A DNA stretch of 64,000 bases from CAWCKS01 sp963763485 (GTDB lineage Bacteria > Pseudomonadota > Alphaproteobacteria > Rhizobiales > Xanthobacteraceae). A program made the translations under genes and the position numbers. The stretch's first letter is position 1, and each line of letters begins with the position of its first letter. The stretch spans positions 372,001 through 436,000 of the forward strand of contig CAVXOW010000007.1 in the NCBI GenBank assembly GCA_963763485.1, read 5' to 3'. Below are positions 24,053 to 33,618 of the stretch, one piece after another. The notes under the pieces were generated by a model, which was not told where the DNA came from, made no database searches, and worked only from the letters and a program-made list of their open reading frames with translations.

Positions 24053-25690
24053 TTGCGCAGCTTTGCAGTGTTTCTTGCGGTCTTCATCGGTGTCGCGTCA
24101 TCGGCCTTTGCCGCCGATATCGAAGCCACCTCCACGATCGATGCGGTCACGGTCTATCCGGACGGCGCGACGGTGACGCGCACCTTGAAGGTCGATCTGC
24201 CGGCCGGCGACAACTTGGTGCTGGCGCGCGATTTTCCCCTCAGCCTCGATCCGGCATCGTTGCGTGTCGAAGGCGAGGGCGGTGCGCGCATCCAGATCGG
24301 TTCGATCGACGCACGCCAGCCGGTGCCGCAGCCGGTGCAATCGACACCCGAGCGCGAGAAGAAGATCCAGGCGCTCGAGGATGACCGACAAGCGCTTGAC
24401 GACAAGATCGCGGCCGCCGAGGTGCGGCGCAATTTCGCGCAGCGCTTCGCGACTGATTCACCGCTCGGCCTCGGCCCCGACAAGAATACGCGGCCGCTCG
24501 CCGAGTGGCGCGAAGCGTTCAAGGCCATTGAGGATGAGGTCAGCCAGGCTGACGAGACCATTCGTGGCTTGCAGGTCAAGAAGCGCGATATCGACGCCGA
24601 GCTCGCGATCCTGAGAGAGGGGCAGCGAACAGATCCGCCGCGCAAGCTCGAGGTACGAATCGATCTTTCGTCACCGGCGGCCACGACGGCAACGTTCCGC
24701 GTCAGCTACACGGTGCGCGATGCCCGCTGGGTCCCACTTTACGATGCCCGGCTCGATAGCGGCGGAGCCGATCGCAAGCCGTCGCTTGAACTGGTACGGC
24801 GGGCCGAAATCGTGCAGCGCACGGGCGAGGACTGGGCCAATGTGGCGCTGGCGGTCTCGACGGTGCGGACCGCGCGCGGCGGCAGCGCACCGAATCTGCC
24901 GACCATGATCGTGCGTTTCCCGGAGCCGCTGCTGATGCCGCGGCAGCAGATGGTGGTGCCAGCGCCAGCTGCCGCGCCCGAGGCGGCCAAGCGCGACATG
25001 CGGCAGGCCGATGAAAAAGAGCGCCTCGAGGAGCGCGCCGCCGAGATCGAGACGGGCGGCTTCCAGGCGCTGTTCCGGATTCCGGGACGCGTCAGCCTTG
25101 GCGCCGGCGAGGGCGCGCGCAGCCTGCGCATCGCTTCGATCACCGCCGAGCCGCAGTTGCTGGTGCGATCGGCGCCGGTGGTCGACAACACCGCGTACCT
25201 CGAAGCGGCGTTCAAGCAGACCGACGAAGCGCCGCTGTTGCCCGGTCGCGTCAGCCTTTACCGCGACGGCACATTTGTCGGTCGCGGCCAGATGGCGCTG
25301 GCGCAGAAGGACGAAATGGTAAGGCTCGGTTTCGGCGCCGACGAGCAGGTGAAAGTGGAGCGCACCGTCAGCCGCAAGAACGAAGGTTCGACCGGCATCA
25401 TCTCGACGTCGAAGACCGATGAGCGCGAATTCAAGATCGCGATCCGCAACGGCCATACGTCACCGGTCAACGTGACGATCGAAGACCAGCTTCCGGTCTC
25501 GGAGACTGCCGATATCAAGGTCGACATCCTTCCGTTGTCGAACCAGCCCACGCAGCGCGACGTGCGCGATCAGCGCGGTGTGGTGGCCTGGGCGGTTGAT
25601 CTCGCGCCCGGCGAGACGCGCAACATTGTTTTTGGCTGGCGTGTGCAGTGGCCGAGCGACAAGTCGGTCGCCTACTCGCCGGTCCGCTGA
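24053..25690 (+). CDS. MuiA-family secreted protein (DUF4140/DUF4139)
   Basis: The 545-residue product starts with TTG at 24,053, supported by GGGGAGG upstream, and a signal peptide 'FAVFLAVFIGVASSAFAAD'. The N-terminal DUF4140-type part contains 'DAVTVYPDGATVTRTLKVDLPAG'. A coiled-coil follows (about 100-185), then the DUF4139 beta-rich domain with 'VSYTVRDARWVPLYDARLDS' and a late 'VEDQLPVSET'-type segment. The family is named after a mucoidy inhibitor; its biochemical role is unknown. It lies convergent with and 12 bases from the next gene. Confidence 0.82.
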   Translation: MRSFAVFLAVFIGVASSAFAADIEATSTIDAVTVYPDGATVTRTLKVDLPAGDNLVLARDFPLSLDPASLRVEGEGGARIQIGSIDARQPVPQPVQSTPEREKKIQALEDDRQALDDKIAAAEVRRNFAQRFATDSPLGLGPDKNTRPLAEWREAFKAIEDEVSQADETIRGLQVKKRDIDAELAILREGQRTDPPRKLEVRIDLSSPAATTATFRVSYTVRDARWVPLYDARLDSGGADRKPSLELVRRAEIVQRTGEDWANVALAVSTVRTARGGSAPNLPTMIVRFPEPLLMPRQQMVVPAPAAAPEAAKRDMRQADEKERLEERAAEIETGGFQALFRIPGRVSLGAGEGARSLRIASITAEPQLLVRSAPVVDNTAYLEAAFKQTDEAPLLPGRVSLYRDGTFVGRGQMALAQKDEMVRLGFGADEQVKVERTVSRKNEGSTGIISTSKTDEREFKIAIRNGHTSPVNVTIEDQLPVSETADIKVDILPLSNQPTQRDVRDQRGVVAWAVDLAPGETRNIVFGWRVQWPSDKSVAYSPVR

Positions 25691-25702
25691 GGCAGGCGAG
25701 GG

Positions 25703-26443
25703 TCAGAGGCTGATGCGCGCCGTCGTCCAGTCGCCGGTCCAGTGCAGCACCGGGGTCGCGGTCGCAGCACTTTCCGGCGACGAGACGATGATGACGAAGG
25801 TGTAGTCGCCGGGCTGCAGCATGAGCGACTTCATCGTCATGGCGCTGGTGCGCGTCACCGTCGGCACGTCGATGGTGTTGCGATCCGAGATATGCAGGAA
25901 TTCGAGCAGCTCGGGGACCCCGGCGTCGATCCGCTTGCCGGTCGTATCCGCTGCGCTCGCTGGAATGAACGGCAGTACCAGGCGCTCGCCGTCGAGCACG
26001 GTCTCGTGTCCGCGGCGGATCGACATCAGCCGCCCGCGACAGCCTTCGACGCTGCCGATCCGGTCGGCCGCGACCTTCAAGCGGAACGAAGTGATGCGGC
26101 CGGCGCTGGAGCCAACCACCCGCGTCGTGACCAGATGGACGCAATCGCCGTCGGCCATATCGAAACTGCAGGCGAATTTTGGCCGCAGGCGCTCCTTCAG
26201 GTCATCGGCAAATTCATTGCGGACGCGCGCGTAAATTGCCCACACCATGACGATGGCGAGCGCCGTGGTGATGGAAAGCGAGATCGAACGCTCGGTGACA
26301 TCGGCCAGCAATCCGCCGAAGCTTGCAAGCCGCTGGCTCAGCCAGGAGTCGACGGCATCCTTGACGATCGCATGGAAGACATAGGCGAGCGCCGCCGCGC
26401 CCGCGAGCAGAACCATCAGCAATCGGTCGGACAGACGTCCCAT
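25703..26443 (-). CDS. Membrane-anchored protein of unknown function
   Basis: The 246-residue protein has two membrane helices near the N-terminus (about 8-25 and 55-72) and then a soluble domain of about 170 residues with regular beta strands ('LMLQPGDYTFVIIVSSP' near the end). I do not recognise the domain. The gene is preceded by the terminator of the alcohol dehydrogenase gene, so it needs its own promoter in 26,444-26,525. Confidence 0.65.
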   Translation of the reverse strand: MGRLSDRLLMVLLAGAAALAYVFHAIVKDAVDSWLSQRLASFGGLLADVTERSISLSITTALAIVMVWAIYARVRNEFADDLKERLRPKFACSFDMADGDCVHLVTTRVVGSSAGRITSFRLKVAADRIGSVEGCRGRLMSIRRGHETVLDGERLVLPFIPASAADTTGKRIDAGVPELLEFLHISDRNTIDVPTVTRTSAMTMKSLMLQPGDYTFVIIVSSPESAATATPVLHWTGDWTTARISL

Positions 26444-26526
26444 CGGTTCGATTTTGGCGCATCTTGCCGACTGTGCCGAGTCCCTTTCGACACGGCGACG
26501 ATGCGGAACTGGCCCTTTGAAGAATC

Positions 26527-26575
26527 GAAAACCCGCCCTCCGACCGTTGAATTCGGCCTGAGGGCGGGCGTTTTT
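26527..26575 (-). terminator. Terminator of the first alcohol dehydrogenase gene (T runs on both sides)
   Basis: CCCGCCCTC (26,532-26,540) pairs perfectly with GAGGGCGGG (26,560-26,568). Read leftward the stem is followed by TTTTC; read rightward by CGTTTTT. It lies just after the stop of the alcohol dehydrogenase at 26,583. Confidence 0.8.
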
Positions 26576-26582
26576 GGCCCAA

Positions 26583-27668
26583 TTAGTTGAACTGGATGAC
26601 GCTTCGCACGACCTTGCCGGCCTTCATATTGGCGAAGCCCTCGTTGATCTCCGACAGTTTGATCTTCGCGGAGACCCAGTCGTCGAGATGCAGCTTGCCG
26701 CTCAGATAGAACTCGATCAGCCGCGGCATGTCCTGGCGGAAGTGGTTCGAGCCCATCGACGAGCCCTGGATGCGCTTCTCGCGCAGGAAGTCTGCGCCAT
26801 GGATCTCGATCTTGGTGCCGAACGGGACCATGCCGACTATGGTCGCGGTACCGCCGGGAGCGAGCATGCCGAAAGCCTGCTCGGCGGTGACCTTGGAGCC
26901 GAGCACCTCGAACGAATACTGCACGCCGCCGCCGGTGATTTCTTTCACCTTCGCTACGGGGTCGCCGTCCTTCGGATTGACGAGGTCGGTGGCGCCGAGC
27001 TTGGTCGCGAGCTGCAGCTTTGCCGGATTGGTATCGATGGCAATGATGCGGCCGGCGCCGGCGATCGCCGCACCATTGATCGCGGCCATGCCGACGCCGC
27101 CGCAGCCGATCACTGCGACGGTCTCGCCCGGCCGAACCTTCGCGGTGTTCACCACCGCGCCGTAGCCGGTGATTACGCCGCAGCCGATCAGCGCGGCAAG
27201 ATCGAGCGGCATGTCCTTGCGGATCTTCACCACCGCGTTCTCGTGCACCAGCATCTGCTCGGCGAACGACGACAGGCTGGCGAACTGATTCAGCTTCTCC
27301 TTGCGGCCCCACGAGAAGCGGTTGGCCACGCCCGGCGGCAGCTTGACATCGGTGCCAGTGCACAGCACGGGACGGCCGGTCGTGCACATGTCGCAGGTGC
27401 CGCAGAACACCGAGAGACAGGTGACGACATGGTCGCCGGGCTTCACGTAGGTAACGTCTGACCCGACCTGCTCGACAATACCGGCGAACTCGTGGCCGAG
27501 GATCACCGGCAGCGGGAAGGGGTAGAGCCCCTCGATGAAGTGGAGGTCAGAGTGGCAGAGGCCGGCAACCGACGTCTTGATCAGGACCTCGCGCGGCCCC
27601 GGCTTGTTGATGCTGACGTCCTCGATCACGAGCGGCTTGTTGGTCTCAAATAGCACCGCAGCTTTCAT
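26583..27668 (-). CDS. Zinc-dependent alcohol dehydrogenase, intact copy
   Basis: The 361-residue medium-chain dehydrogenase has the catalytic zinc Cys in 'AGLCHSDLH' and His in 'LGHEFAG'. The structural zinc motif 'CGTCDMCTTGRPVLC', the NAD-binding 'VIGCGGVGMAAINGA' and the end 'VVRSVIQFN' follow. It resembles class III/mycothiol-like alcohol dehydrogenases that oxidise alcohols or aldehyde adducts in the cytosol. The gene has a close, tandem, same-strand copy at 27,846-28,932 that is frameshifted. Start ATG at 27,668. Confidence 0.92.
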   Translation of the reverse strand: MKAAVLFETNKPLVIEDVSINKPGPREVLIKTSVAGLCHSDLHFIEGLYPFPLPVILGHEFAGIVEQVGSDVTYVKPGDHVVTCLSVFCGTCDMCTTGRPVLCTGTDVKLPPGVANRFSWGRKEKLNQFASLSSFAEQMLVHENAVVKIRKDMPLDLAALIGCGVITGYGAVVNTAKVRPGETVAVIGCGGVGMAAINGAAIAGAGRIIAIDTNPAKLQLATKLGATDLVNPKDGDPVAKVKEITGGGVQYSFEVLGSKVTAEQAFGMLAPGGTATIVGMVPFGTKIEIHGADFLREKRIQGSSMGSNHFRQDMPRLIEFYLSGKLHLDDWVSAKIKLSEINEGFANMKAGKVVRSVIQFN

Positions 27669-27730
27669 GGTTCGCTCCCTGTTGGTCGCGCTTGTCGCGC
27701 GTTCTCGTCGTCGCTTTCGCTACCTTTTCT

Positions 27731-27832
27731 GTCATGCCCCGCTTCAAGCGGGGCATCCAGTCATCCGAAACGCCAGCGCCTCTCTTTGACCGCTCGGATT
27801 ACTGGATCGCCCGGTCAAGCCGGGCGATGACG
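27731..27832. repeat. Paired REP-like palindromes between the tandem dehydrogenase genes
   Basis: ATGCCCCGCTTCAAGCGGGGCAT-type arms (27,734-27,756) make a perfect 11-bp stem, and ATCGCCCGG-TCAAG-CCGGGCGAT (27,806-27,828) a second. The block has the layout 'GTCATGCCCCGC...GATCGCCCGG...GATGACG' typical of intergenic palindromes in Bradyrhizobium relatives. Confidence 0.7.
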
Positions 27833-27845
27833 TGTGGTGGAACAC

Positions 27846-28932
27846 TCAGTTGAACTGGATGACGCTGCGGACAGTCTTGCCGGCCTTCATGTTGGCAAAG
27901 CCTTCATTGATCTCCGACAGCTTGATCTTGGCCGAGATCCAGTCGTCGAGGTGCAGCTTGCCCTTGAGGTAGAACTCGACCAGCCGGGGCATGTCCTGGC
28001 GAAAATGGTTCGAGCCCATCGACGAGCCCTGCATGCGTTTTTCACGCAAGAAGTCGGCGCCGTGCAGCTCAACCTTGGTGCCGACCGGGATCATGCCGAC
28101 CACCGTGGCCGTGCCACCGGGCGCCAGCATGCCAAAGGCCTGTTCGGCGGTGATCTTGGAGCCGAGCACCTCGAATGAATACTGTACGCCGCCGCCAGTG
28201 ATTTCCTTCACCTTCGCTACCGGATCGCCTTCCTTCGGATTGACCAGGTCGGTAGCACCGAGCTTGGTGGCGAGCTGCAGCTTTGCGGGATTGGTGTCAA
28301 TGGCGATGATCCGGCCTGCGCCGGCGATGGCGGCACCGTTGATCGCGGCCATGCCGACGCCGCCGCAGCCGATCACGGCAACAGTCTCGCCGGGGCGCAC
28401 GCCCGCCGTATTCACCACCGCGCCGTAGCCGGTGATGACGCCGCAGCCGATCAATGCTGCGAGATCGAGCGGCATGTCTTTGCGGATTTTGACGATGGCG
28501 TTCTCGTGCACCAGCATCTGCTCGGCGAACGACGAAAGGTGGAGGAACTGGTTCAGCTTCTCCTTGCGGCCCCACGAGAAGCGATTGGCCACGCCCGGCA
28601 TCAACTTGACGTCGGTGCCGGTGCACAGCACCGGGCGGCCGGTCGTGCACATGTCGCAGGTGCCGCAGAACACGGAGAGACAGGTGACGACATGGTCGCC
28701 GGGCTTCACATAGGTGACGTCGGAGCCGACCTGCTCGACGACGCCCGAGGATTTCATGGCCGAGGATCGCCGGCAGCGGGTAGGGGTAAAGCCCTTCCAT
28801 GAAGTGCAGGTCGGAGTGGCAGAGGCCGGCGACGGCGGTGCGGATCAAGACTTCGCGGGGACCCGGCTTGTTGATGCTCACGTCCTCGATCACGAGCGGT
28901 TTGTTGGCTTCATACAGCACGGCGGCCTTCAT
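27846..28932 (-). pseudogene. Zinc-dependent alcohol dehydrogenase, frameshifted tandem copy
   Basis: The product is nearly the same as that of the gene at 26,583-27,668, from MKAAVLYEANKPLVIEDVSI to 'TVRSVIQFN'. The frame breaks near 28,745-28,753. Where the intact copy reads GHEFAGIVEQ, this copy reads GHE then shifts, because one extra base is present in GAAATCCTCGGGC; 'GVVEQVGSDVTYVK' resumes in the next frame. All zinc and NAD motifs are otherwise present. It is either a just-inactivated duplicate or a sequencing error in an intact second gene. The TCTTGACG repeats at 28,949-28,964 lie in its upstream region. Confidence 0.85.
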
Positions 28933-29200
28933 GGACGAACTCCCTTAAGTCTTGACGTCTTGACGTTTTCGATGAGACGCAGCCGCCTCTTTTTGAGCTC
29001 CGACCGCGTCAGGATATCGGCAAGGGTGCCCATATCAGGCAATCCCGGTCAATGGCGATATTGCCCGGTTGATCTGCGGTTTGTCGCAGGTCGGTGCGGC
29101 AAATCGGAATTCCGAAAAGCGAGTTGACCGCTCGATGAACTCGCCGCCAGTCGAACGCGACCAAGTCTTGCGTTCGCAAGTTTTTGACAGGTGATTGCCG
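28933..29200. other. Divergent intergenic region
   Basis: About 270 bases separating the second dehydrogenase copy (leftward) from the secreted protein (rightward). The only feature I see is the tandem octamer GTCTTGAC at 28,949-28,964. Confidence 0.4.
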
Positions 29201-30058
29201 ATGACGAAATTGATAGCTGCCGCGCTTGGCCTCGTGCTCGCGGCGGGCTTGCCGCTCGCGGCCTCGGCGACGCCGCAGGAAGATGCCTACATCGCAGCCC
29301 GTGACAAATATCTGAAGCATTTCGAGACCAGTGATCCGGCGAAAGATGCGGACCAGAAAGCCATGGACCGCGCCATCGCCGATCTCAAGGACAAGGTCGA
29401 GGCGATTATCGGACCCGTCACCGTCAAGGGCGTCGATCCAAAGCCGCATAACAATCTCGATACGCTGTCATCGGGTGACGACACCTTTGGCCATCTCGAC
29501 GGGCTCGCGTATGGCCCGCCGGGCAATCAGCGGATGGCCATGGTGACGACCGAAGGCCTCCTCAAAAGCTGGCTGACGCGGCACAAGACCTGGTGGGGCA
29601 GAGACGAAGCGAAGATGCCGCAGACGCCGGCAGCGGCGCTGAAGACCGAGGGCTTTTACACCCAGGCGATCGGCTTCGATGCAGCGTTCCAGTTCTACGC
29701 CGAGCTGCCGATTGCAAAGCCGGCTTCGGCGAGCTTTGCGGTATCCTATCTCTACGTCACCGCGCAGGATTTTGGCCCGTGGAAGCCGAACGAGATCCTC
29801 GTCTCGGTGATGCAGGGCGGCAAGGTCTACATCGCCAGCATGCCGGCGAAGACTCCAGTGCCGGCGATTGCCGCATGCGACGCGATCTGGAAGGCGGCGG
29901 AGAAGAAAAGCGAAGGCAAGGACGATTTCGACGACATCCGGAAGCAGGGCGACGCCGACTTTCATCGCTGCTTTGCCGAGCGCGCCAAGGCCATGCCATT
30001 CTTCGCAAAGCTCACGGCTGAAGCGCAGGCGTTGCTCGACACGCTGCCGCTGAAATAG
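29201..30058 (+). CDS. Exported protein of unknown function
   Basis: About 285 residues starting MTKLIAAALGLVLAAGLP with a signal peptide ending 'AASAT'. The mature part is soluble, mixed alpha/beta, with 'NNLDTLSSGDDTFGHLDGLAYG', 'TTEGLLKSWLTRHKTWWG' and two Cys late in the chain ('AACDAIW', 'FHRCFAE') that could form a disulphide. I do not recognise a family. The ATG at 29,201 starts the signal peptide. Confidence 0.7.
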   Translation: MTKLIAAALGLVLAAGLPLAASATPQEDAYIAARDKYLKHFETSDPAKDADQKAMDRAIADLKDKVEAIIGPVTVKGVDPKPHNNLDTLSSGDDTFGHLDGLAYGPPGNQRMAMVTTEGLLKSWLTRHKTWWGRDEAKMPQTPAAALKTEGFYTQAIGFDAAFQFYAELPIAKPASASFAVSYLYVTAQDFGPWKPNEILVSVMQGGKVYIASMPAKTPVPAIAACDAIWKAAEKKSEGKDDFDDIRKQGDADFHRCFAERAKAMPFFAKLTAEAQALLDTLPLK

Positions 30059-30064
30059 CCGCGG

Positions 30065-30987
30065 CTACTTCCGCGCCGCGATGAGCACGCCAGCCAGGAC
30101 CAGCGCGTAGCCGATCAGGTGAAACAGCTGTGGCCGCTCGCCCAGGAAGGCGATCGCCAGCACCGAGCCGAACACCGGGATCAGGTGGTAGAACGGCGCC
30201 GAGCGGTTGGCGCCGATCAGTTCGACGCCGCGGTTGTAACAGAGATAGGCCAGCACCGACGGGAAGATGATGACGTAGAACAGCGTCAGCGCGGTCTCGC
30301 TGTCGAACACCGTGGTGTGGCCGCTCGCAACCTCCCAGATCACGAACGGAATGTTCAGCACCGCGCCGCAGCCGGTGGCGAAGCCCAGGAACGCCAGCGG
30401 ATGCATCTGCGGCCGATACGGCATCAGCGCCGAATAGATGCAGAAGATCATCAGCGCGAGCAGGAAGTAGAGGTCGCCCTTGTTGAAGCCGATCGTCAGC
30501 AGCGAAGCGAAATCGCCGCGCGCGATGATTACAAGTACGCCGGCGAGCGAGGTCAGGATGCCGATCGCCTGCGCAAGCGTCAGGCGCGAGCGGAACAGCA
30601 CCAGCGACCAGAACGCGACGAACAGCGGCCCCGCCGACTGGATCAGCAGCGCGTTCAGCGCTGTCGTGTACTGCAGGCCGTAGTAGGCGATGGTGTTGTA
30701 GGCGCCGATGCCCGAGTCGCGGCGAGCAGCACCATCATCGGCAGGTTGGCGCGGATCTTGTCCCAATCGGTGCGGATGTATTTGAAGGCGAACGGCAGCA
30801 GCACCAGGAACGCGCCGCTCCAGCGCAGGAACGCCAGCGTCACCGGCGGGATGTGGCCGGTGACAAAGCGCGCGACCACGACATTGCCGGCCCAGAACAG
30901 CGATGTCAGGCTGAGCAGCAGATAAGGCTGGTCGGCGAAGCGACGGATCGGGCCATCGCCTGACCTGCGGGCGTCGGGCGCTCTCAT
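30065..30987 (-). pseudogene. EamA-type (DMT) membrane transporter, one frameshift
   Basis: Two overlapping frames together give a full ten-helix EamA protein. The N-terminal part is 'QPYLLLSLTSLFWAGNVVVA...NLPMMVLLAAT' (frame ending at 30,655). The C-terminal part is 'GIGAYNTIAYYGLQYTTALNALL...FGSVLAIAFLGERPQLFHLIGYALVLAGVLIA'. The join lies near 30,712-30,724, where one base is missing. The family exports small metabolites across the inner membrane. The rest is fully conserved, so I suspect a sequence error. The start is uncertain: ATG at 30,987 or GTG at 31,020. Confidence 0.8.
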
Positions 30988-31206
30988 GGAACTCGGGAGA
31001 TTGTTCGAAATCGGGGCCACCTTTTAGCGCGTGGCGGGACCGCGGCAACCGTCATTCGCGCATGCCGGGATGGCGGAGGGGGTGAAACGCGAAAACCTGT
31101 TCAAATCAAAAGGCTTGCGCGAATTTTGGCGCAGGTTTCTGACAACGCTTTTCAGGCTCCTGCGCTTATGCAATTATGATCATCATATAAACGGAGGCCG
31201 CCGGCC

Positions 31207-31824
31207 ATGACACAGCCGATCACGCAGATCGAATTCTACTTCGACTTTCCGAGCCCGTACTCCTACCTCGCCAGCACGCAGCTGCCGAAGCTCGCGGAGA
31301 AATATGGCGTCGGCGTTGCCTACCGGCCGTTCCGCATCCTCGAGGCGATGAAGATCGTCGGCAACCGACCGACCACGATCGAATCCGCCGCCAAGGGCAA
31401 GTATGCAGGCGCCGATCTCGCCCGCTGGGTGCGCCGCTACGGCGTCCCGTTCGAGCGCAACCCGCACCGCCGTAATTTCGATTTCGCGCTGCTCGGCCAG
31501 ATCGTGCTGGCCGCCAACGAGCAGGGCCGGGGCCAGGCGTGCGTCAACGCGATCTTTGCCGCGGCGTGGGCATCGACCGACGACATCGGCGACAAGGCGG
31601 TGCTGGCGCAAAGGCTCGAAACCGCGGGCCTTGCCGGTGCGAAGCTGATCGAACAAGCTTCGAGTGCCGACTACGCCGCAAAGTTGAACGACGCCACTTC
31701 CAAAGCCGCCGACCGCGGCGTGTTCGGTGCGCCGACGATTTTCGTGGGCGACGAGATGTTCTTCGGCAATGATCGGCTCGACTTCGTCGCCGAGGCGCTC
31801 GCTGCCAACAAGAAGGCCGCCTGA
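31207..31824 (+). CDS. 2-hydroxychromene-2-carboxylate isomerase family protein (DsbA-like fold)
   Basis: The 205-residue protein starts MTQPITQIEFYFDFPSPYSY. The Ser in 'FDFPSPYSYLA' takes the place of the thioredoxin CXXC, as in glutathione-dependent isomerases of the kappa-GST/DsbA fold. 'GVFGAPTIFVGDEMFFGNDRLDFV' is the family's cis-proline region and C-terminal end. In naphthalene degradation the enzyme isomerises 2-hydroxychromene-2-carboxylate; here no other pathway genes are near, so the substrate is open. The next gene starts 2 bases after its stop, so the two are one operon. Confidence 0.85.
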   Translation: MTQPITQIEFYFDFPSPYSYLASTQLPKLAEKYGVGVAYRPFRILEAMKIVGNRPTTIESAAKGKYAGADLARWVRRYGVPFERNPHRRNFDFALLGQIVLAANEQGRGQACVNAIFAAAWASTDDIGDKAVLAQRLETAGLAGAKLIEQASSADYAAKLNDATSKAADRGVFGAPTIFVGDEMFFGNDRLDFVAEALAANKKAA

Positions 31825-31826
31825 CC

Positions 31827-32528
31827 ATGAGCAAGCCCGTTTGTGTCGTCACCGGCGTCGGCCCCGCCACCGGCAGCGCGCTGGTCAAGCGGTTTGCCGC
31901 CGGCGGCTATCAGATCGCCATGCTCGCGCGCGATGCCGAGCGTCTCGCCGATCTCGCGAAGTCGGTCCCCGATGCCCATGCCTTTCCCTGCGACGTCTCC
32001 GATCAGGCGAAGGTCGATGCCGCCATCAGTGCGATCGAGCAAAAGCTCGGCGCGCCGGAAGTTCTGGTGCACAACGCGGTCGGCGGCGCGTTTGGCAGCT
32101 TCATGGAGATCGATCCGCAGCTGCTGAATCGCAATTTCCAGGTCAACACCATGGGGCTGCTTTATCTTGCCCGCCGCATGGTGCCGGCGATGGTGGCCAA
32201 GGGCAAAGGCGCCATCGTCGTCACCGGCAACACCTCGGCGCTGCGCGGCCGCGCCAAGTTCGCCGGCTTCGCCCCGACCAAGGCGGCGCAGCGCATCCTG
32301 TCGGAAGCGATGGCGCGCGATCTCGGCCCGAAGGGCGTTCACGTCGCCTACATCATCATCGATGCGGTGATCGACACACCGATGCAACGCGGGCGCTTCA
32401 AGGACCGCGCCGACGACTTCTTCATCAAGCCGTCGGCGATTGCCGACGAGTGCTTCCACGTCGCCCATCAGGACCGCTCGGCGTGGTCGTTCCTGGTCGA
32501 GATCAGGCCATTCCACGAGCCGTGGTAG
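31827..32528 (+). CDS. Short-chain dehydrogenase-like protein with Phe in place of the catalytic Tyr
   Basis: The 233-residue protein has the SDR cofactor motif as 'VTGVGPATGSALVKRF' and 'HNAVGGAFGSF' in the NNAG position. In the active site 'GNTSALRGRAKFAGFAPTKAAQR' is found, where the canonical YXXXK appears as FAPTK. The Lys is present but the Tyr is Phe, so normal hydride-transfer chemistry is in doubt. It is translationally coupled to the isomerase upstream. Length is typical of classical SDRs. Whether it is a divergent reductase or a regulatory/binding protein is open. Confidence 0.8.
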   Translation: MSKPVCVVTGVGPATGSALVKRFAAGGYQIAMLARDAERLADLAKSVPDAHAFPCDVSDQAKVDAAISAIEQKLGAPEVLVHNAVGGAFGSFMEIDPQLLNRNFQVNTMGLLYLARRMVPAMVAKGKGAIVVTGNTSALRGRAKFAGFAPTKAAQRILSEAMARDLGPKGVHVAYIIIDAVIDTPMQRGRFKDRADDFFIKPSAIADECFHVAHQDRSAWSFLVEIRPFHEPW

Positions 32529-32604
32529 CAGACGTTTCAATCGGGCGCGCCCGTTCCGGTTTCCTGGAACGAGCCGCCCGCGTCGTGACGCATATTGCGA
32601 TGAG

Positions 32605-33618
32605 TTACTTCTGGATGCAGGTGTCGGCCGTGTCCTTGGTGCATTCGTCGAGGCCGGTGAACACCGGATCGTCGACCTTCTTGCCTTCGATCAGGTCGAT
32701 CATCACGCGTCGGCGCCTTGTAGCCCATCTCGAACGGCCGCTGGCCGACGAGCGCCGTCGACGAGGCCTTCCTTGGCGATCGCGACTTCGTCGCCGATGG
32801 TGTCGGCGGCGACGATGACGAAGCTGCTTGGCCGGCGATCTGCGCCTTGTAGCGGATCGGTCAGCTGGCGATAGGGCTGCGGCGCGCCGAACAGCGGCCA
32901 GCCGCCCATCGATCACGAACGCATCGAGCTTCGGGTTGGCGGTGAGGATGTCGGTCATCGCCTGCACGCCCTTGGCGCCGTCGTCGTTGGTGAACACCGG
33001 GCAGCCCGGCGACTTCGGTCCAGCCGCCTTCACCCTTCAAGCGCTGCGAGGCCCTTCTGGCCCGATCAGCGCGTCGCGCGATGCCCTGCGCGCGGCGCAG
33101 GATGTTGTCGGCGGCGGCGTTGCCTTCGATGGTGCAGACCGTGCCGCCGTTCGGCTTCGCCTTCTTGATGTATTCGCCGAGCTTGAAGCCCATCAGGTAG
33201 TTGTCGGTGCCGAGATAGGTCTTGCGCAGCGCCGGCATCTTCCTTGGTGAGGTCGGCGTCGACGGTCATGACCGGGATCTTCGGATTGGCGGCCTTGATC
33301 GTGTTGGCGATCAAGCGGCGCGTTCGACGGCGAGATCGCCATCGCCGCAGTGTCGGACTTGCCGAGCATGTCCTGGACGATCTGCGCTTCGCCGGCTTCG
33401 TCCGAGGTCGACGCCGGGCCGGTGTAGAAGCAGTTATAGTCGCGAGCTGGCGTTCTCCTTGTTCCACTTCTCGCAGCCCTGATGGATGGCTTCGAAGAAC
33501 GGATTGTCGAGGCCCTTCACGACGATGACGAGCTGCTTCTTCTGCGCCAGCGCGGGCCCAGCCGCGACACAGCCGCTGCCGCAGCGAGCATTGCCAGCAG
33601 TGCCTTCTTCATCTGCTG
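32605..33618 (-). pseudogene. Sugar ABC transporter substrate-binding protein, many one-base indels
   Basis: Joining frames gives a periplasmic sugar-binding protein. It has a signal peptide from MQQMKKALLAMLAAAAAV, then 'KKQLVIVVKGLDNPFFEAIHQGCEKWNKEN', 'GPASTSDEAGEAQIVQDML', 'KTYLGTDNYLMGFKLGEYI', 'AADTIGDEVAIAKEGLVD' and 'IEGKKVDDPVFTGLDECTKDTADTC'. The frame breaks near 33,566, 33,445, 33,313, 33,240, 33,077, 33,062, 33,039, 33,006, 32,906, 32,854, 32,830, 32,821, 32,755 and 32,712. Most look like one extra base lengthening a run (GGGC for GGC, CTTG for CTG). It is divergent from the ATPase and permease genes of the same transporter. Confidence 0.85.

Noticed and set aside
24671..25456. 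A 261-codon leftward open frame opposite the MuiA-family gene
   Set aside because: Antisense shadow; the plus-strand frame has a signal peptide, strong ribosome-binding site and DUF4139 domain.
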